NCBI RefSeq assembly: GCF_902491705.1
Contig: NZ_CABUIW010000046.1
Coordinates: 1-17,473 of the forward strand
Direction of reading: 5' to 3'
DNA: 17,473 bases
Origin: an uncultured Lactobacillus sp.
Lineage (GTDB): Bacteria; Bacillota; Bacilli; Lactobacillales; Lactobacillaceae
The notes under the pieces are model-generated. The model saw only the letters and a list, made by a program, of their open reading frames with translations. It was not told the origin of the DNA and did not search any database. Position 1 is the stretch's first letter; each line of letters opens with the position of its first letter. The position numbers and the translations under genes were made by a program. Of the stretch, positions 1 to 5,831 are shown piece after piece.

Positions 1-117
1 GCTCAAGCTATAGAGGAATATATCAAATACTATAACGAAGAAAGGATAAAGAGCAGATTAAAAGGCTTAACTCCGAAAGAATATCGGAATCAAGCCTCTA
101 TTAATCCTATGTTTTAA
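1..117 (+). CDS. IS3-family transposase OrfB, C-terminal fragment
   Basis: Frame 1 is open from the window edge to TAA at 115-117. The peptide contains IKYYNEERIKSRLKGLTPKEYR, which is the typical extreme C-terminus of IS3/IS150-type DDE transposases (YI.YYN..RI...LKGLTP.EYR). The catalytic core lies outside the window, so activity cannot be judged. The visible part has no frameshift, unlike the second IS3 relic near 15 kb. Confidence 0.85.
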   Translation, partial: AQAIEEYIKYYNEERIKSRLKGLTPKEYRNQASINPMF

Positions 118-144
118 AATGTCTACTTTTTAGGTCCCACTTCA
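1..144 (+). mobile_element. 3' end of an IS3-family (IS150-like) insertion sequence
   Basis: The window opens inside an insertion sequence. Bases 1-117 encode the last 38 residues of an IS3-family OrfB transposase. After the stop comes a terminal repeat which, read from outside, begins TGAAGTGGGACC and ends near 144. This form (TGAAGTG...CC...AGTAGACA) resembles IS150-group ends. The boundary is inferred from this resemblance, because the other end and any target duplication lie outside the window. The element sits immediately upstream of the probable -10 of the antiporter gene, so it may have replaced its native upstream region. Confidence 0.75.
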
Positions 145-148
145 AGTA

Positions 149-178
149 TTAGGAATGAGGTGTGTTTTTTTGTATAAT
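149..178 (+). promoter_or_regulatory. Probable promoter of the antiporter gene
   Basis: A perfect TATAAT lies at 173-178. The hexamer 17-18 bp upstream (TTAGGA/TAGGAA, 149-155) is a weak -35 and lies only a few bases beyond the inferred IS end at 144. The insertion may therefore have set the present -35 region. The transcription start would be near 185, leaving a short leader before the ribosome site at about 198-206. Confidence 0.5.
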
Positions 179-210
179 GCAGTGGTATTGAATGAGAAAA
201 GGGGAAGAAA

Positions 211-2046
211 ATGGCACAATTATCGCTATTCTTAGTTGTATTATTGGCGTTAATCATTCCAATATTTATGGCTCGTTTCCAGATTAGCAATGTTCCAACC
301 GCGGTAGCCGAAATTATCGTGGGGATTGTGATGGGATCGAGTGGTTTTAACCTGATTACGTCCACGCATGATCTGACTTTTTTGTCTAACCTCGGCGTGA
401 TTCTACTGATGTTCTTATCAGGGATGGAAATCGATTTTGACTTATTACAAAGAAAGAATAATCCAAAGAGTAAATCACAATCTGGCAAGATGGTTGATCC
501 ATTAAAGACTGCAGTTATGGCCTTTAGTGGGGTCGTCATTATGGCTGTTGCACTCGCCTTTGTTTTGAAAGCCATTGGCTTGTTCAGCGAAGTCATGCTG
601 GCTGCAATTATCTTGATGACTGTTGCTCTTGGCGTGGTTATTGCTACTTTAAAGGAAAAGGATATTTTGAGTCGGCCAATTGGACAGACGATTTTGTTAA
701 CGGCTGTTCTTGGCGAAGTTATTCCATTACTTTTATTAACGATCTATGCATCAGTTAATGGTGGTAATGCGGAACAATTATGGTTGATTATCCTATTATT
801 CTTAGCCGCAATTTTTCTTTTGCGTCGATTCAAGCAACCATATTTATGGTTTGCCAAGGTAACTAAGGCGACTACACAGCTGGATATTCGTTTGGCATTC
901 TTCTTGATTTTTGCATTAGTTACTGTAGCTGAAAGAGTTGGTGCCGAGAACATCTTGGGTGTCTTCTTAGCCGGAATGGTTATGAAGTTACTTGAGCCAA
1001 GTGAAGCAACTAAGGACAAGTTGACCTCAATTGGTTATGGATTCTTTATTCCTATTTTCTTCATTATGACAGGGGTAGGACTTAACCTGCGTTCACTGTT
1101 TGCGCGTCCCTCATCATTAATGTTGCTTCCAGTCTTGGTTATTTTCTTATTAATTGCCAAGTTGCCAGTTGTGTTAACTTACATGCGCTATTTCCAAAAG
1201 CGTAATGCCTTTGCAGGTGGATTTTTAACAGCAACTACTATTACGATTGTTTTGCCAACCTTGCAAGTAGCTAGAAAGTTGCATGCAATTACTTCAACGC
1301 AATCTGATGCCTTTATCTTGGCGGCAGTTATCGTATGTATTTTGAGTCCGATTGTATTTAATTCCAACTTTGTCTTGTCACCTGAAGACAGAATTAAGAA
1401 GACAGTTACCTTCATTGGGGCCAACGCCTTCACTGTGCCAGTAGCACACGACTTGCATGATAATTGGTACTCAATCAAGATGTTCACTGACAATAAGAGT
1501 AGCTATGAAACTTATGATAGTCGAGTAGAGAATATTACGCTTTTGCCTGATTTAGATAAGAAGACGCTGGAAAAGGCTGGCGCATTTGACTGTGACATCT
1601 TCGTGGCGGCAAGTCATGAAGATGAGAACAATGCTGACCTTGCACGAGAGGCAAGAAGTGTTGAAGTAGAGCGTGTAATTGCACGGCTAGGTCAAGTTGA
1701 TTCAGATACTGTGGAAGAATTTAACCAAAAGGATATCGAGATCTTCAACTTTACCAACGTTCGTTCAGCCTTGATGCGGGCATTGATTGAATCACCAACC
1801 GTGTACCGGATTATCACTGATACGAAGAATGTTCTTTACTCAGTTCGCGTGAAGAATACGCATTACACTGGCCGTCCTTTGGCGGATCTGGAATTCATTG
1901 ACAAGATTACGGTTAGTCGAATCTGGCGTGGCGATCAATGGTTGATTCCACACGGCTGGACTGTGATTGAACCGGGGGATGTTTTGGTATTCTCTGGTGA
2001 GTTCAAGGTGGCTGATCAGGTACGTAACTTGCTTAGTCATGAGTAA
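211..2046 (+). CDS. Monovalent cation:proton antiporter (CPA2/KefB-like) with RCK domains
   Basis: Predicted inner-membrane antiporter of 611 residues, exchanging K+ or Na+ for protons. Residues about 1-385 form a multi-helix Na+/H+-exchanger domain of the CPA2 type, with glycine-rich helices such as VAEIIVGIVMGSSGF near the start and ENILGVFLAGMVMK in the middle. Residues about 395-510 resemble a degenerate TrkA-N/RCK-N fold (FIGANAFTVPVAHDL in place of a clear GxGxxG). Residues about 535-611 look like a TrkA-C/RCK-C regulatory domain (GRPLADLEF...PHGWTVIEPGDVLVFSG). ATG 211 is chosen because of a purine-rich AAAGGGGAAG site just upstream. The imperfect nucleotide motif suggests weak or altered NAD(H) binding; this is an inference. 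The ion cannot be told from sequence. The last codons were duplicated into the array downstream. Confidence 0.85.
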   Translation: MAQLSLFLVVLLALIIPIFMARFQISNVPTAVAEIIVGIVMGSSGFNLITSTHDLTFLSNLGVILLMFLSGMEIDFDLLQRKNNPKSKSQSGKMVDPLKTAVMAFSGVVIMAVALAFVLKAIGLFSEVMLAAIILMTVALGVVIATLKEKDILSRPIGQTILLTAVLGEVIPLLLLTIYASVNGGNAEQLWLIILLFLAAIFLLRRFKQPYLWFAKVTKATTQLDIRLAFFLIFALVTVAERVGAENILGVFLAGMVMKLLEPSEATKDKLTSIGYGFFIPIFFIMTGVGLNLRSLFARPSSLMLLPVLVIFLLIAKLPVVLTYMRYFQKRNAFAGGFLTATTITIVLPTLQVARKLHAITSTQSDAFILAAVIVCILSPIVFNSNFVLSPEDRIKKTVTFIGANAFTVPVAHDLHDNWYSIKMFTDNKSSYETYDSRVENITLLPDLDKKTLEKAGAFDCDIFVAASHEDENNADLAREARSVEVERVIARLGQVDSDTVEEFNQKDIEIFNFTNVRSALMRALIESPTVYRIITDTKNVLYSVRVKNTHYTGRPLADLEFIDKITVSRIWRGDQWLIPHGWTVIEPGDVLVFSGEFKVADQVRNLLSHE

Positions 2047-2055
2047 GATGGTTTA

Positions 2056-2160
2056 TGATATAATAATTTAAAGCTGGTAATTAGATTGACTATCCATTAA
2101 TCGGTCGAATATAACACGAAAACCGTTACCTAAATTTGTGGAATAGGTAACGGTTTTATT
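2056..2160 (+). ncRNA. Antisense RNA (RNAII-like) unit 1 of an Fst-type type I toxin-antitoxin array, without its toxin
   Basis: An extended -10 (TGATATAAT, 2056-2064) begins 10 bases after the antiporter stop. The predicted transcript starts near 2071, carries the module TTAATCGGTCGAATATAACACG and ends at a perfect 14-bp hairpin (2119-2132 with 2144-2157) followed by TTATTTT. The same promoter, CGGTC/AATATAACAC and terminator arrangement recurs in unit 2, beside an intact toxin. No toxin ORF lies on the opposite strand here: the sequence runs directly from the terminator into a relic of the antiporter 3' end. It is probably an orphan antitoxin RNA that could still act in trans on the neighbouring toxin. 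Confidence 0.6.
2119..2160 (+). terminator. Bidirectional terminator of antisense unit 1 (and of the antiporter)
   Basis: Arms 2119-2132 (AAAACCGTTACCTA) and 2144-2157 pair perfectly over 14 bp with an 11-base loop. A-rich and T-rich flanks allow termination from either side. It is the first strong terminator after the antiporter gene. Confidence 0.85.
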
Positions 2161-2165
2161 TTGAT

Positions 2166-2204
2166 GTGGCTGGTCAGATACGCAATTTGTTTGAGCATGA
2201 ATAA
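2166..2204 (+). repeat. Relic of the antiporter 3' end duplicated into the array
   Basis: These 39 bases align without gaps to the last 39 bases of the antiporter gene (2008-2046), with 30 identities. They encode VAGQIRNLFEHE-stop against VADQVRNLLSHE-stop. Promoter-like DNA and antisense unit 2 follow, just as the true gene end is followed by unit 1. This shows that the duplicated unit includes the end of the flanking gene. Confidence 0.8.
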
Positions 2205-2235
2205 ATATTTAAGCTATGTAAAATTATTAGATTCA

Positions 2236-2346
2236 TGCTATAATAATACTGAAATCGGTAAATAGATGATTGATTTATCCATAATCGGTCAAATATAACA
2301 CAAAAACCCTTTACCTAATGGTCTGAATAGGTAAAGGGTTTAATTT
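2236..2346 (+). ncRNA. Antisense RNA (RNAII-like) unit 2, antitoxin to the Fst-like toxin at 2353-2484
   Basis: An extended -10 TGCTATAAT (2236-2244) predicts a start near 2251 and a transcript of about 95 nt ending at the hairpin 2304-2341. The 5' part (AAATCGGTAAATAGATGATT, from about 2252) nearly matches the + strand over the toxin start region (AAATTGGTAAATAAATGATT, 2459-2478). The later ATAATCGGTC echoes TTTTTCGGTC at 2483-2492. The RNA could therefore pair with the toxin mRNA around its start codon and ribosome site. This is the organisation known for par/Fst systems: convergent RNAs, a shared terminator, and direct repeats that pair. Function is inferred from layout. Confidence 0.65.
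2304..2346. terminator. Shared bidirectional terminator of antisense unit 2 and toxin 1
   Basis: A perfect 14-bp stem joins 2304-2317 and 2328-2341 around a 10-base loop, with A-runs to the left and T-rich sequence to the right. It lies between the convergent antisense RNA and the toxin stop at 2353, as expected for a par-type locus. Confidence 0.85.
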
Positions 2347-2352
2347 TGTGGG

Positions 2353-2484
2353 CTAATTATGCCTACGTTTGTGTTGCTTATGCTGACGACGAGTTAGCCA
2401 TTTGTCGAAAAGTTTCTCTAACACATGAGAAACTACAGCAATTAGTACAGGCAACACAAAATTGGTAAATAAATGATTACCCAT
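2353..2484 (-). CDS. Fst-like type I toxin, small membrane peptide (copy 1)
   Basis: A 43-codon ORF reading leftwards. Residues 5-20 (LFTNFVLPVLIAVVSH) form a single hydrophobic helix. It is followed by an amphipathic VLEKLFDKWL segment and a very basic, histidine-rich tail, RRQHKQHKRRHN. A short N-terminus, one transmembrane helix, and a charged tail after a tryptophan are the marks of Fst/Ldr-family toxins, which insert in the membrane and disturb the envelope when over-produced. The start is supported by an unusually complete Shine-Dalgarno sequence, AAAGGAGGTGA, which is itself locked in a hairpin. A convergent antisense RNA shares its terminator. All elements of a working unit appear present. 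The family call rests on architecture and context, not on a search. Confidence 0.8.
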   Translation of the reverse strand: MGNHLFTNFVLPVLIAVVSHVLEKLFDKWLTRRQHKQHKRRHN

Positions 2485-2495
2485 TTTTCGGTCTC

Positions 2496-2516
2496 ACCTC
2501 CTTTCAAAGGGGAGGT
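2496..2516 (-). promoter_or_regulatory. Shine-Dalgarno-sequestering hairpin in the toxin 1 leader
   Basis: On the minus strand the leader reads ACCTCC, a 9-base loop, then GGAGGT. The second arm is the core of the toxin Shine-Dalgarno sequence. A 5' stem-loop that hides the ribosome site is a known feature of the fst toxin mRNA and slows translation so that the antisense RNA can bind first. Here it is read directly from complementarity. Confidence 0.75.
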
Positions 2517-2532
2517 ACATAGGCATAAAAGT

Positions 2533-2556
2533 ATTTTATCATTAGATATATGACAA
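2533..2556 (-). promoter_or_regulatory. Probable promoter of the toxin 1 mRNA
   Basis: Two readings are possible on the minus strand. One is an extended -10, TGATAAAAT (2541-2533). The other is TTGTCA (2556-2551), 17 bases and then TACTTT. Both put the start at about 2520-2530, so that the ribosome-site hairpin lies close to the 5' end of the mRNA. Confidence 0.45.
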
Positions 2557-2590
2557 GAAAAGTAATCTTTTTTAAGGCAATTGATTAAAT

Positions 2591-2614
2591 GTGCAACTTG
2601 CTTAGCTATGAATA
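2591..2614 (+). repeat. Second relic of the antiporter 3' end
   Basis: GTGCAACTTGCTTAG followed by CTATGAATAA resembles the antiporter end GTAACTTGCTTAG/TCATGAGTAA (about 2023-2046). As in units 1 and 2, an extended -10 for an antisense RNA follows closely (2630-2638). The match is shorter than in the first relic. Confidence 0.65.
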
Positions 2615-2629
2615 ATGAATGAAAAGTTA

Positions 2630-2715
2630 TGCTATAATAATGAAGATTGATTTATGCATTTAGTTGCAAAATTCAACACAAAAACCGTTACTTATAGGTA
2701 ATGTTTTTAATTTTG
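2630..2715 (+). ncRNA. Antisense RNA (RNAII-like) unit 3, degenerate
   Basis: An extended -10, TGCTATAAT (2630-2638), predicts a start near 2645. The body is shorter and diverged: it keeps AACACAAAAACCGTTAC but has lost the TCGGTC box (TTAGTTGC instead). Its terminator (2680-2708) has an imperfect stem with a bulge and G:T pair. It lies convergent to toxin copy 2. It may still be transcribed but looks decayed compared with unit 2. Confidence 0.5.
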
Positions 2716-2719
2716 TGGA

Positions 2720-2851
2720 CTAATGGTGTCTGTGCTTGTGTTGCCGATGCCGACGATCATCTAGCCAATAATCGATCAACTTCTCTAGTACATGAGAGGT
2801 TACAGCAATAATTACTGACAACACGAAATTAATAAATAAATTGTTTTGCAT
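2720..2851 (-). CDS. Fst-like type I toxin (copy 2), lacking promoter and ribosome site
   Basis: A 43-codon ORF with 29 of 43 residues identical to toxin copy 1. It has the same hydrophobic helix (LFINFVLSVIIAVTSH), a LEKLIDYWL segment and a basic histidine-rich tail (RRHRQHKHRHH). The reading frame is intact. Immediately upstream of ATG, however, there is no Shine-Dalgarno sequence, sequestering hairpin or promoter. The start codon is joined to the 3' half of another antisense module (CGGTCGAATATAACACG and terminator), whose hairpin stands between the toxin and any upstream promoter. It is probably silent: a toxin body kept after its expression signals were deleted. Confidence 0.65.
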   Translation of the reverse strand: MQNNLFINFVLSVIIAVTSHVLEKLIDYWLDDRRHRQHKHRHH

Positions 2852-2916
2852 TAAATCGGTCGAATATAACACGAAAGCCGTTACCTAAATTTGTGGAATA
2901 GGTAACGGTTTTAATT
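2852..2916 (+). ncRNA. 3' half of a fourth antisense module (no promoter)
   Basis: The sequence TTAAATCGGTCGAATATAACACG plus the hairpin repeats unit 1 almost base for base (AACCGTTACCTAAATTTGTGGAATAGG in unit 1, one base different here). Its promoter half is missing and replaced by the start of toxin 2. The junction falls at the CAT-TCGGTC motif present both in toxin leaders and antisense RNAs, so recombination between these short repeats would explain the loss. Confidence 0.6.
2874..2916. terminator. Terminator hairpin of the fourth module
   Basis: The arms 2874-2887 and 2899-2912 pair over 14 bp with one G:T pair, followed by TTAATTTG. It lies just upstream of toxin 2 and would block transcription into it from the right. 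Confidence 0.8.
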
Positions 2917-2993
2917 TGTATTAAGTTTCATTTTTTAAACTAAGTTATTATAGTAGATACAAAGCATCAAAAGTGTATGTATAGGAGAGTGCC

Positions 2994-3140
2994 ATGGCTT
3001 CACATAATACAAAACACCTTTAAAAAAATATAAGCAAGCAGGATTGCAAATCTACCGATGAAAATCATGAAGTAGATGAATTTGTTGAGAAATTCATAGC
3101 AGATCATCAAGAGTTATTCGATAGTCTAAAGGACATGTGA
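2994..3140 (+). pseudogene. Broken small gene, unknown function
   Basis: A good start (AGGAGA then ATG at 2994) opens a frame that stops after nine codons at TAA 3021, beside an A7 run. The +1 frame then reads coding-like sequence (LKKYKQAGLQIYR), and the original frame becomes coding-like again (DENHEVDEFVEKFIADHQELFDSLKDM, ending TGA 3138-3140). The simplest reading is a roughly 49-codon acidic protein with compensating or accumulated frameshifts. No family was recognised. Confidence 0.45.
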
Positions 3141-3198
3141 TGACTAAATGTAGTCATCACAAAATAAGCATCCCTTTTTGGGGGATGCTTATTATTTT
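3138..3198. terminator. Two consecutive hairpins, bidirectional terminator
   Basis: The first stem is 3138-3146 with 3151-3159 (9 bp, loop AATG). The second is 3163-3174 with 3182-3193 (12 bp, AATAAGCATCCC/GGGATGCTTATT), followed by ATTTTTA. The second ends transcripts of the broken gene, and from the other side those of the oxidoreductase gene that stops at 3214. Confidence 0.8.
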
Positions 3199-3213
3199 TA
3201 TCTTTTCTATTCT

Positions 3214-4179
3214 TTATTCCAAAGTATTGCGAGCCGCAGTCAAAATCTGCATTGATTCAAGGGTGTTCACAAATGCTTCGTCAGCCTTAACTGTATCATG
3301 ATGATCAATGATGTCGCTGAATGCATTGAACTCACTAGTCATACGGTGCTCATACTTGTTCAAGTGGTATGTCTTAGGTTCTTCGTTACGCATCTGAACG
3401 GTGAAGTTGTCGAGCGCACCCGTTGAGCCATCGATATAGATGCTGCCTTTTTCACCTTCAATAAATGAGCGTGGCGTTACATAGCTATCTTTTGAAGCGG
3501 TGAGGGATGCTTGTTTATCAGGGTAAGACATGTGCAAGATGCCTGACGTATCAACACCTTTTTGCATGTTTGCATAATACTGAACCTTATCAGGCAAGCC
3601 AAACAAGGCCGCTACAAGGTGGATGTTATAGATGTTCAAGTCCATTAAGGCGCCACCATCTTTTTTCGGATCAAAGACCGGTGCAATCTTACCTTCAAGG
3701 AAAGCGTCATAACGGCTAGAGTATTGCGTGTAGTTCATGTTGATGATATGAATTGGAGCAATATTCTTCAATTCTTTTTGAATTTGCTTGAAGTTCTCCA
3801 AATAAAGGTTGGTAATTGCCTCAATAATAATCAGATCTTTTTGATCAGCAAGCTTCTTCAATTCTTCAGCTTGAGCAGTACTTTCAACAAATGGCTTTTC
3901 GCAAATCACATTCTTGCCATGCACAAGTGCCATCTTGGCAATCTCATAGTGAAGGAAGTTTGGCACAGCAACGTAAACAGTGTCGACATCAGGATCAGCC
4001 ATCAATTCTTCGTTGCTAGTGTAAGTCTTCTTAATGCCATATTGCTTGGCTAATTCCTGGGCAATATCTTTACTTCTAACCGTTGATGAAATAGCCGCTA
4101 ATTCAAGGTTGTTAATTTTATCAGCAGTCTTTAAAAAATCGTGGACAATCATTCCACTTCCGATAATTCCTAATTTCAT
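3214..4179 (-). CDS. Gfo/Idh/MocA-family NAD(P)-dependent oxidoreductase
   Basis: A cytosolic dehydrogenase-like protein of 321 residues, near the usual length for the family. The N-terminus is a Rossmann fold with GIIGSGMIVHDFL (residues 4-16). The characteristic CEKPF motif follows the VAVPNFLHYEIA strand-helix at about residues 70-100; the lysine of EKP is the usual catalytic or cofactor-binding residue. The C-terminal half is the mixed alpha/beta substrate domain (GGALMDLNIYNIHL). The substrate, probably a sugar or polyol derivative, cannot be inferred. ATG 4179 has GAGG just upstream, which directly follows the stop codon of the lipoprotein gene nine bases away, so the two are co-transcribed. 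Confidence 0.9.
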   Translation of the reverse strand: MKLGIIGSGMIVHDFLKTADKINNLELAAISSTVRSKDIAQELAKQYGIKKTYTSNEELMADPDVDTVYVAVPNFLHYEIAKMALVHGKNVICEKPFVESTAQAEELKKLADQKDLIIIEAITNLYLENFKQIQKELKNIAPIHIINMNYTQYSSRYDAFLEGKIAPVFDPKKDGGALMDLNIYNIHLVAALFGLPDKVQYYANMQKGVDTSGILHMSYPDKQASLTASKDSYVTPRSFIEGEKGSIYIDGSTGALDNFTVQMRNEEPKTYHLNKYEHRMTSEFNAFSDIIDHHDTVKADEAFVNTLESMQILTAARNTLE

Positions 4180-4188
4180 GATAAACCT

Positions 4189-4983
4189 CTATTTCTTACT
4201 ATTGGTAGTTGGCAATTCTTTTGCATTAGTTGCAGAAGCTGGCACCTTCAAGAAGTCGTGGCTACCAAAGTTGCCATAGCTTTGACCAACTTTGACCGTC
4301 ATTGTTTTGCCTAAAGTCATATTAACGAAGACGTTGAAGTTAGCTAACTTCTTATCCTTCACAATTGCCTTAACTGTCATGCTCTTGTATTTAGCCAATT
4401 TGGAAATTTGCTTAAAGACCTTAGCTTGGCCGGTGCTTTGAGCAGTTGTATTAAAAATTGGGGCGGTAGCTTTCTTCATTAAAGCTTGATCTGTCAACTT
4501 AGCCGTTAAAGTATAAGTCTTTTCCTTCTTGTTATACTTCATCTTGTAAGCTTTAACCAAAGTGCTACTTGGATTATGAATCAAATGATTATTCATAATC
4601 GCATCAGTTAAGTCCGCATATGAGTGGCCCGTCAATTTTTCAAGATCAGCTCTGTACCATGTGTCACGACCATGGAGGTAGACATTATTCAAGTTGACCC
4701 ATTCTTCGTTCGAGCTGGCTTTGCCCTTGCTAGTCGTCTGATTAGTAATATGGTAGACAGTTGATTCACCGCCGAATGTGGTGCTGCTTGCCGCAACTTG
4801 ACTAGAAGTATCGGTGCTAAGCGTTACTGATTGGATAACTTGACCGCTTCGGAAGTCCTTTTTAGCTTTTTGAACCACTTGATCTTTAGTTAAAACAGGA
4901 TCTGCCTTTTTCTGCTGGCTGCAGCCGCCAAGTAAGAAGAGGGTAGCTAACGAGATGCCAATAAATATTTTTTTTAACTTCAT
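4189..4983 (-). CDS. Lipoprotein of unknown function (LolA/DUF6612-like)
   Basis: 264 residues. The signal peptide MKLKKIFIGISLATLFLLGGC has a lipobox LGGC with lipidated Cys21. A lysine- and threonine-rich mature part shows repeating strand patterns (YKMKYNKKEKTYTLTAKL, MTVKAIVKDKKLANFNVFVNMT). This resembles bacterial lipoproteins with a LolA-like beta fold; the family name is tentative. It shares signal type, size and layout with the lipoprotein at 5070-5831, so the two look like diverged paralogues. It is first in an operon with the oxidoreductase. Its promoter is covered by a 26-bp palindrome. The ribosome site is AGGAGA. Confidence 0.8.
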   Translation of the reverse strand: MKLKKIFIGISLATLFLLGGCSQQKKADPVLTKDQVVQKAKKDFRSGQVIQSVTLSTDTSSQVAASSTTFGGESTVYHITNQTTSKGKASSNEEWVNLNNVYLHGRDTWYRADLEKLTGHSYADLTDAIMNNHLIHNPSSTLVKAYKMKYNKKEKTYTLTAKLTDQALMKKATAPIFNTTAQSTGQAKVFKQISKLAKYKSMTVKAIVKDKKLANFNVFVNMTLGKTMTVKVGQSYGNFGSHDFLKVPASATNAKELPTTNSKK

Positions 4984-5010
4984 AATAATTCTTGATTCTC
5001 CTATTATTAC

Positions 5011-5036
5011 TTTGGTTCTATTATAATAGAACCAAA
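5011..5036. promoter_or_regulatory. 26-bp perfect palindrome over the -10 of the lipoprotein operon
   Basis: The half-site is TTTGGTTCTATTA, followed directly by its exact reverse complement. The TATAAT inside lies on the minus strand about 28-40 bases before the start codon, with only a poor -35. A dimeric repressor bound here would cover the -10. The size and symmetry suit a TetR/MarR/GntR-type operator, but no regulator gene is nearby. Confidence 0.6.
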
Positions 5037-5069
5037 AAGTTCGAAACTAGTTATATTTGAACTGTGAAA

Positions 5070-5831
5070 TTAATTATTCCTCTTGATTTTGCCGAGGTCA
5101 ACTGCGCCTTTTTTAACAGTAGCTGGAACTGTCAAACTCTTAATTTGATCGATCTGATCGGCATTCATGCTAAAGTTTTTCTTCTTACCATCATCTTTAT
5201 AAGTAGAAGCAACCTTTACATCATTAATATTGTAGTTTTTATCAACGTCAATCGTGATTTCATTGCTAATAGGCTTCACGCTGTCTAAATCGATACCGAT
5301 GAGGGCAGTGACGGCAGAATCGGAGACGATAGCATTCCAAATTTTCTTGTTGTTTCCTTTATAAGTGAGGACGTAGTCGTTACTATTTTGCTTAACCTTG
5401 AACTTACTGCTTACGCTAGTGAAGGGGTCGAGCATGTTGTTTAAGCTATCTGTTAAAACAGAATATGAACTATTTTTGGCTACCTTAGTCTTGAACCAGC
5501 GATTGGTGCTGGTGCCCTTCATCTGGATGTAGTTGGTATTACCTTCAATCCACATCTTATAGTGGTTGGAAGTTGTTGCTACATTGGCATAGATGACTGT
5601 TGGATTTTTAACGTATTGGCTTTCAGCTTTTTGAACAGTTTGACCATTTTCAACTTCATTCCAAGTGACATGCATTGAGTTGAACTTAGTCTTTTTGGCC
5701 TTAGTTAAGATAGTTTTAGCACTTGGCAGGGTATCTTCTTTTTTAGTAGATTGGTTGTTTGAACAACCTGCTAAAAGCAAGACGAAGATGCCAAGAATAC
5801 TAATGATGAATTTTTTGTTTTTGAATACCAT
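5070..5831 (-). CDS. Lipoprotein of unknown function (LolA/DUF6612-like), second copy
   Basis: 253 residues from ATG 5831, preferred over an upstream GTG at 5840 because AGAAG lies eight bases before this ATG. The signal peptide ends in the lipobox LAGC with Cys23. The mature part starts with an Asn/Ser/Lys linker, then a repeated strand pattern including WIEGNTNYIQM, NDYVLTYKGNNKKIW and an EITIDVDKNYNINDVKV segment, typical of LolA-like carriers and DUF6612 proteins. The family is inferred by fold pattern, not by search. It lies upstream of the other lipoprotein in the same direction, with its own leader between them. Confidence 0.8.
   Translation of the reverse strand: MVFKNKKFIISILGIFVLLLAGCSNNQSTKKEDTLPSAKTILTKAKKTKFNSMHVTWNEVENGQTVQKAESQYVKNPTVIYANVATTSNHYKMWIEGNTNYIQMKGTSTNRWFKTKVAKNSSYSVLTDSLNNMLDPFTSVSSKFKVKQNSNDYVLTYKGNNKKIWNAIVSDSAVTALIGIDLDSVKPISNEITIDVDKNYNINDVKVASTYKDDGKKKNFSMNADQIDQIKSLTVPATVKKGAVDLGKIKRNN

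Noticed and set aside
2100..2930. Repeated blocks resembling a CRISPR or MITE array
   Set aside because: Spacing is irregular, the repeats contain promoters and terminators, and convergent toxin ORFs lie between them. A type I toxin-antitoxin array explains the pattern better.
3507..4053. Plus-strand ORFs of 70 and 109 codons
   Set aside because: They lie antisense to the clear oxidoreductase gene, with no start signals or family features.
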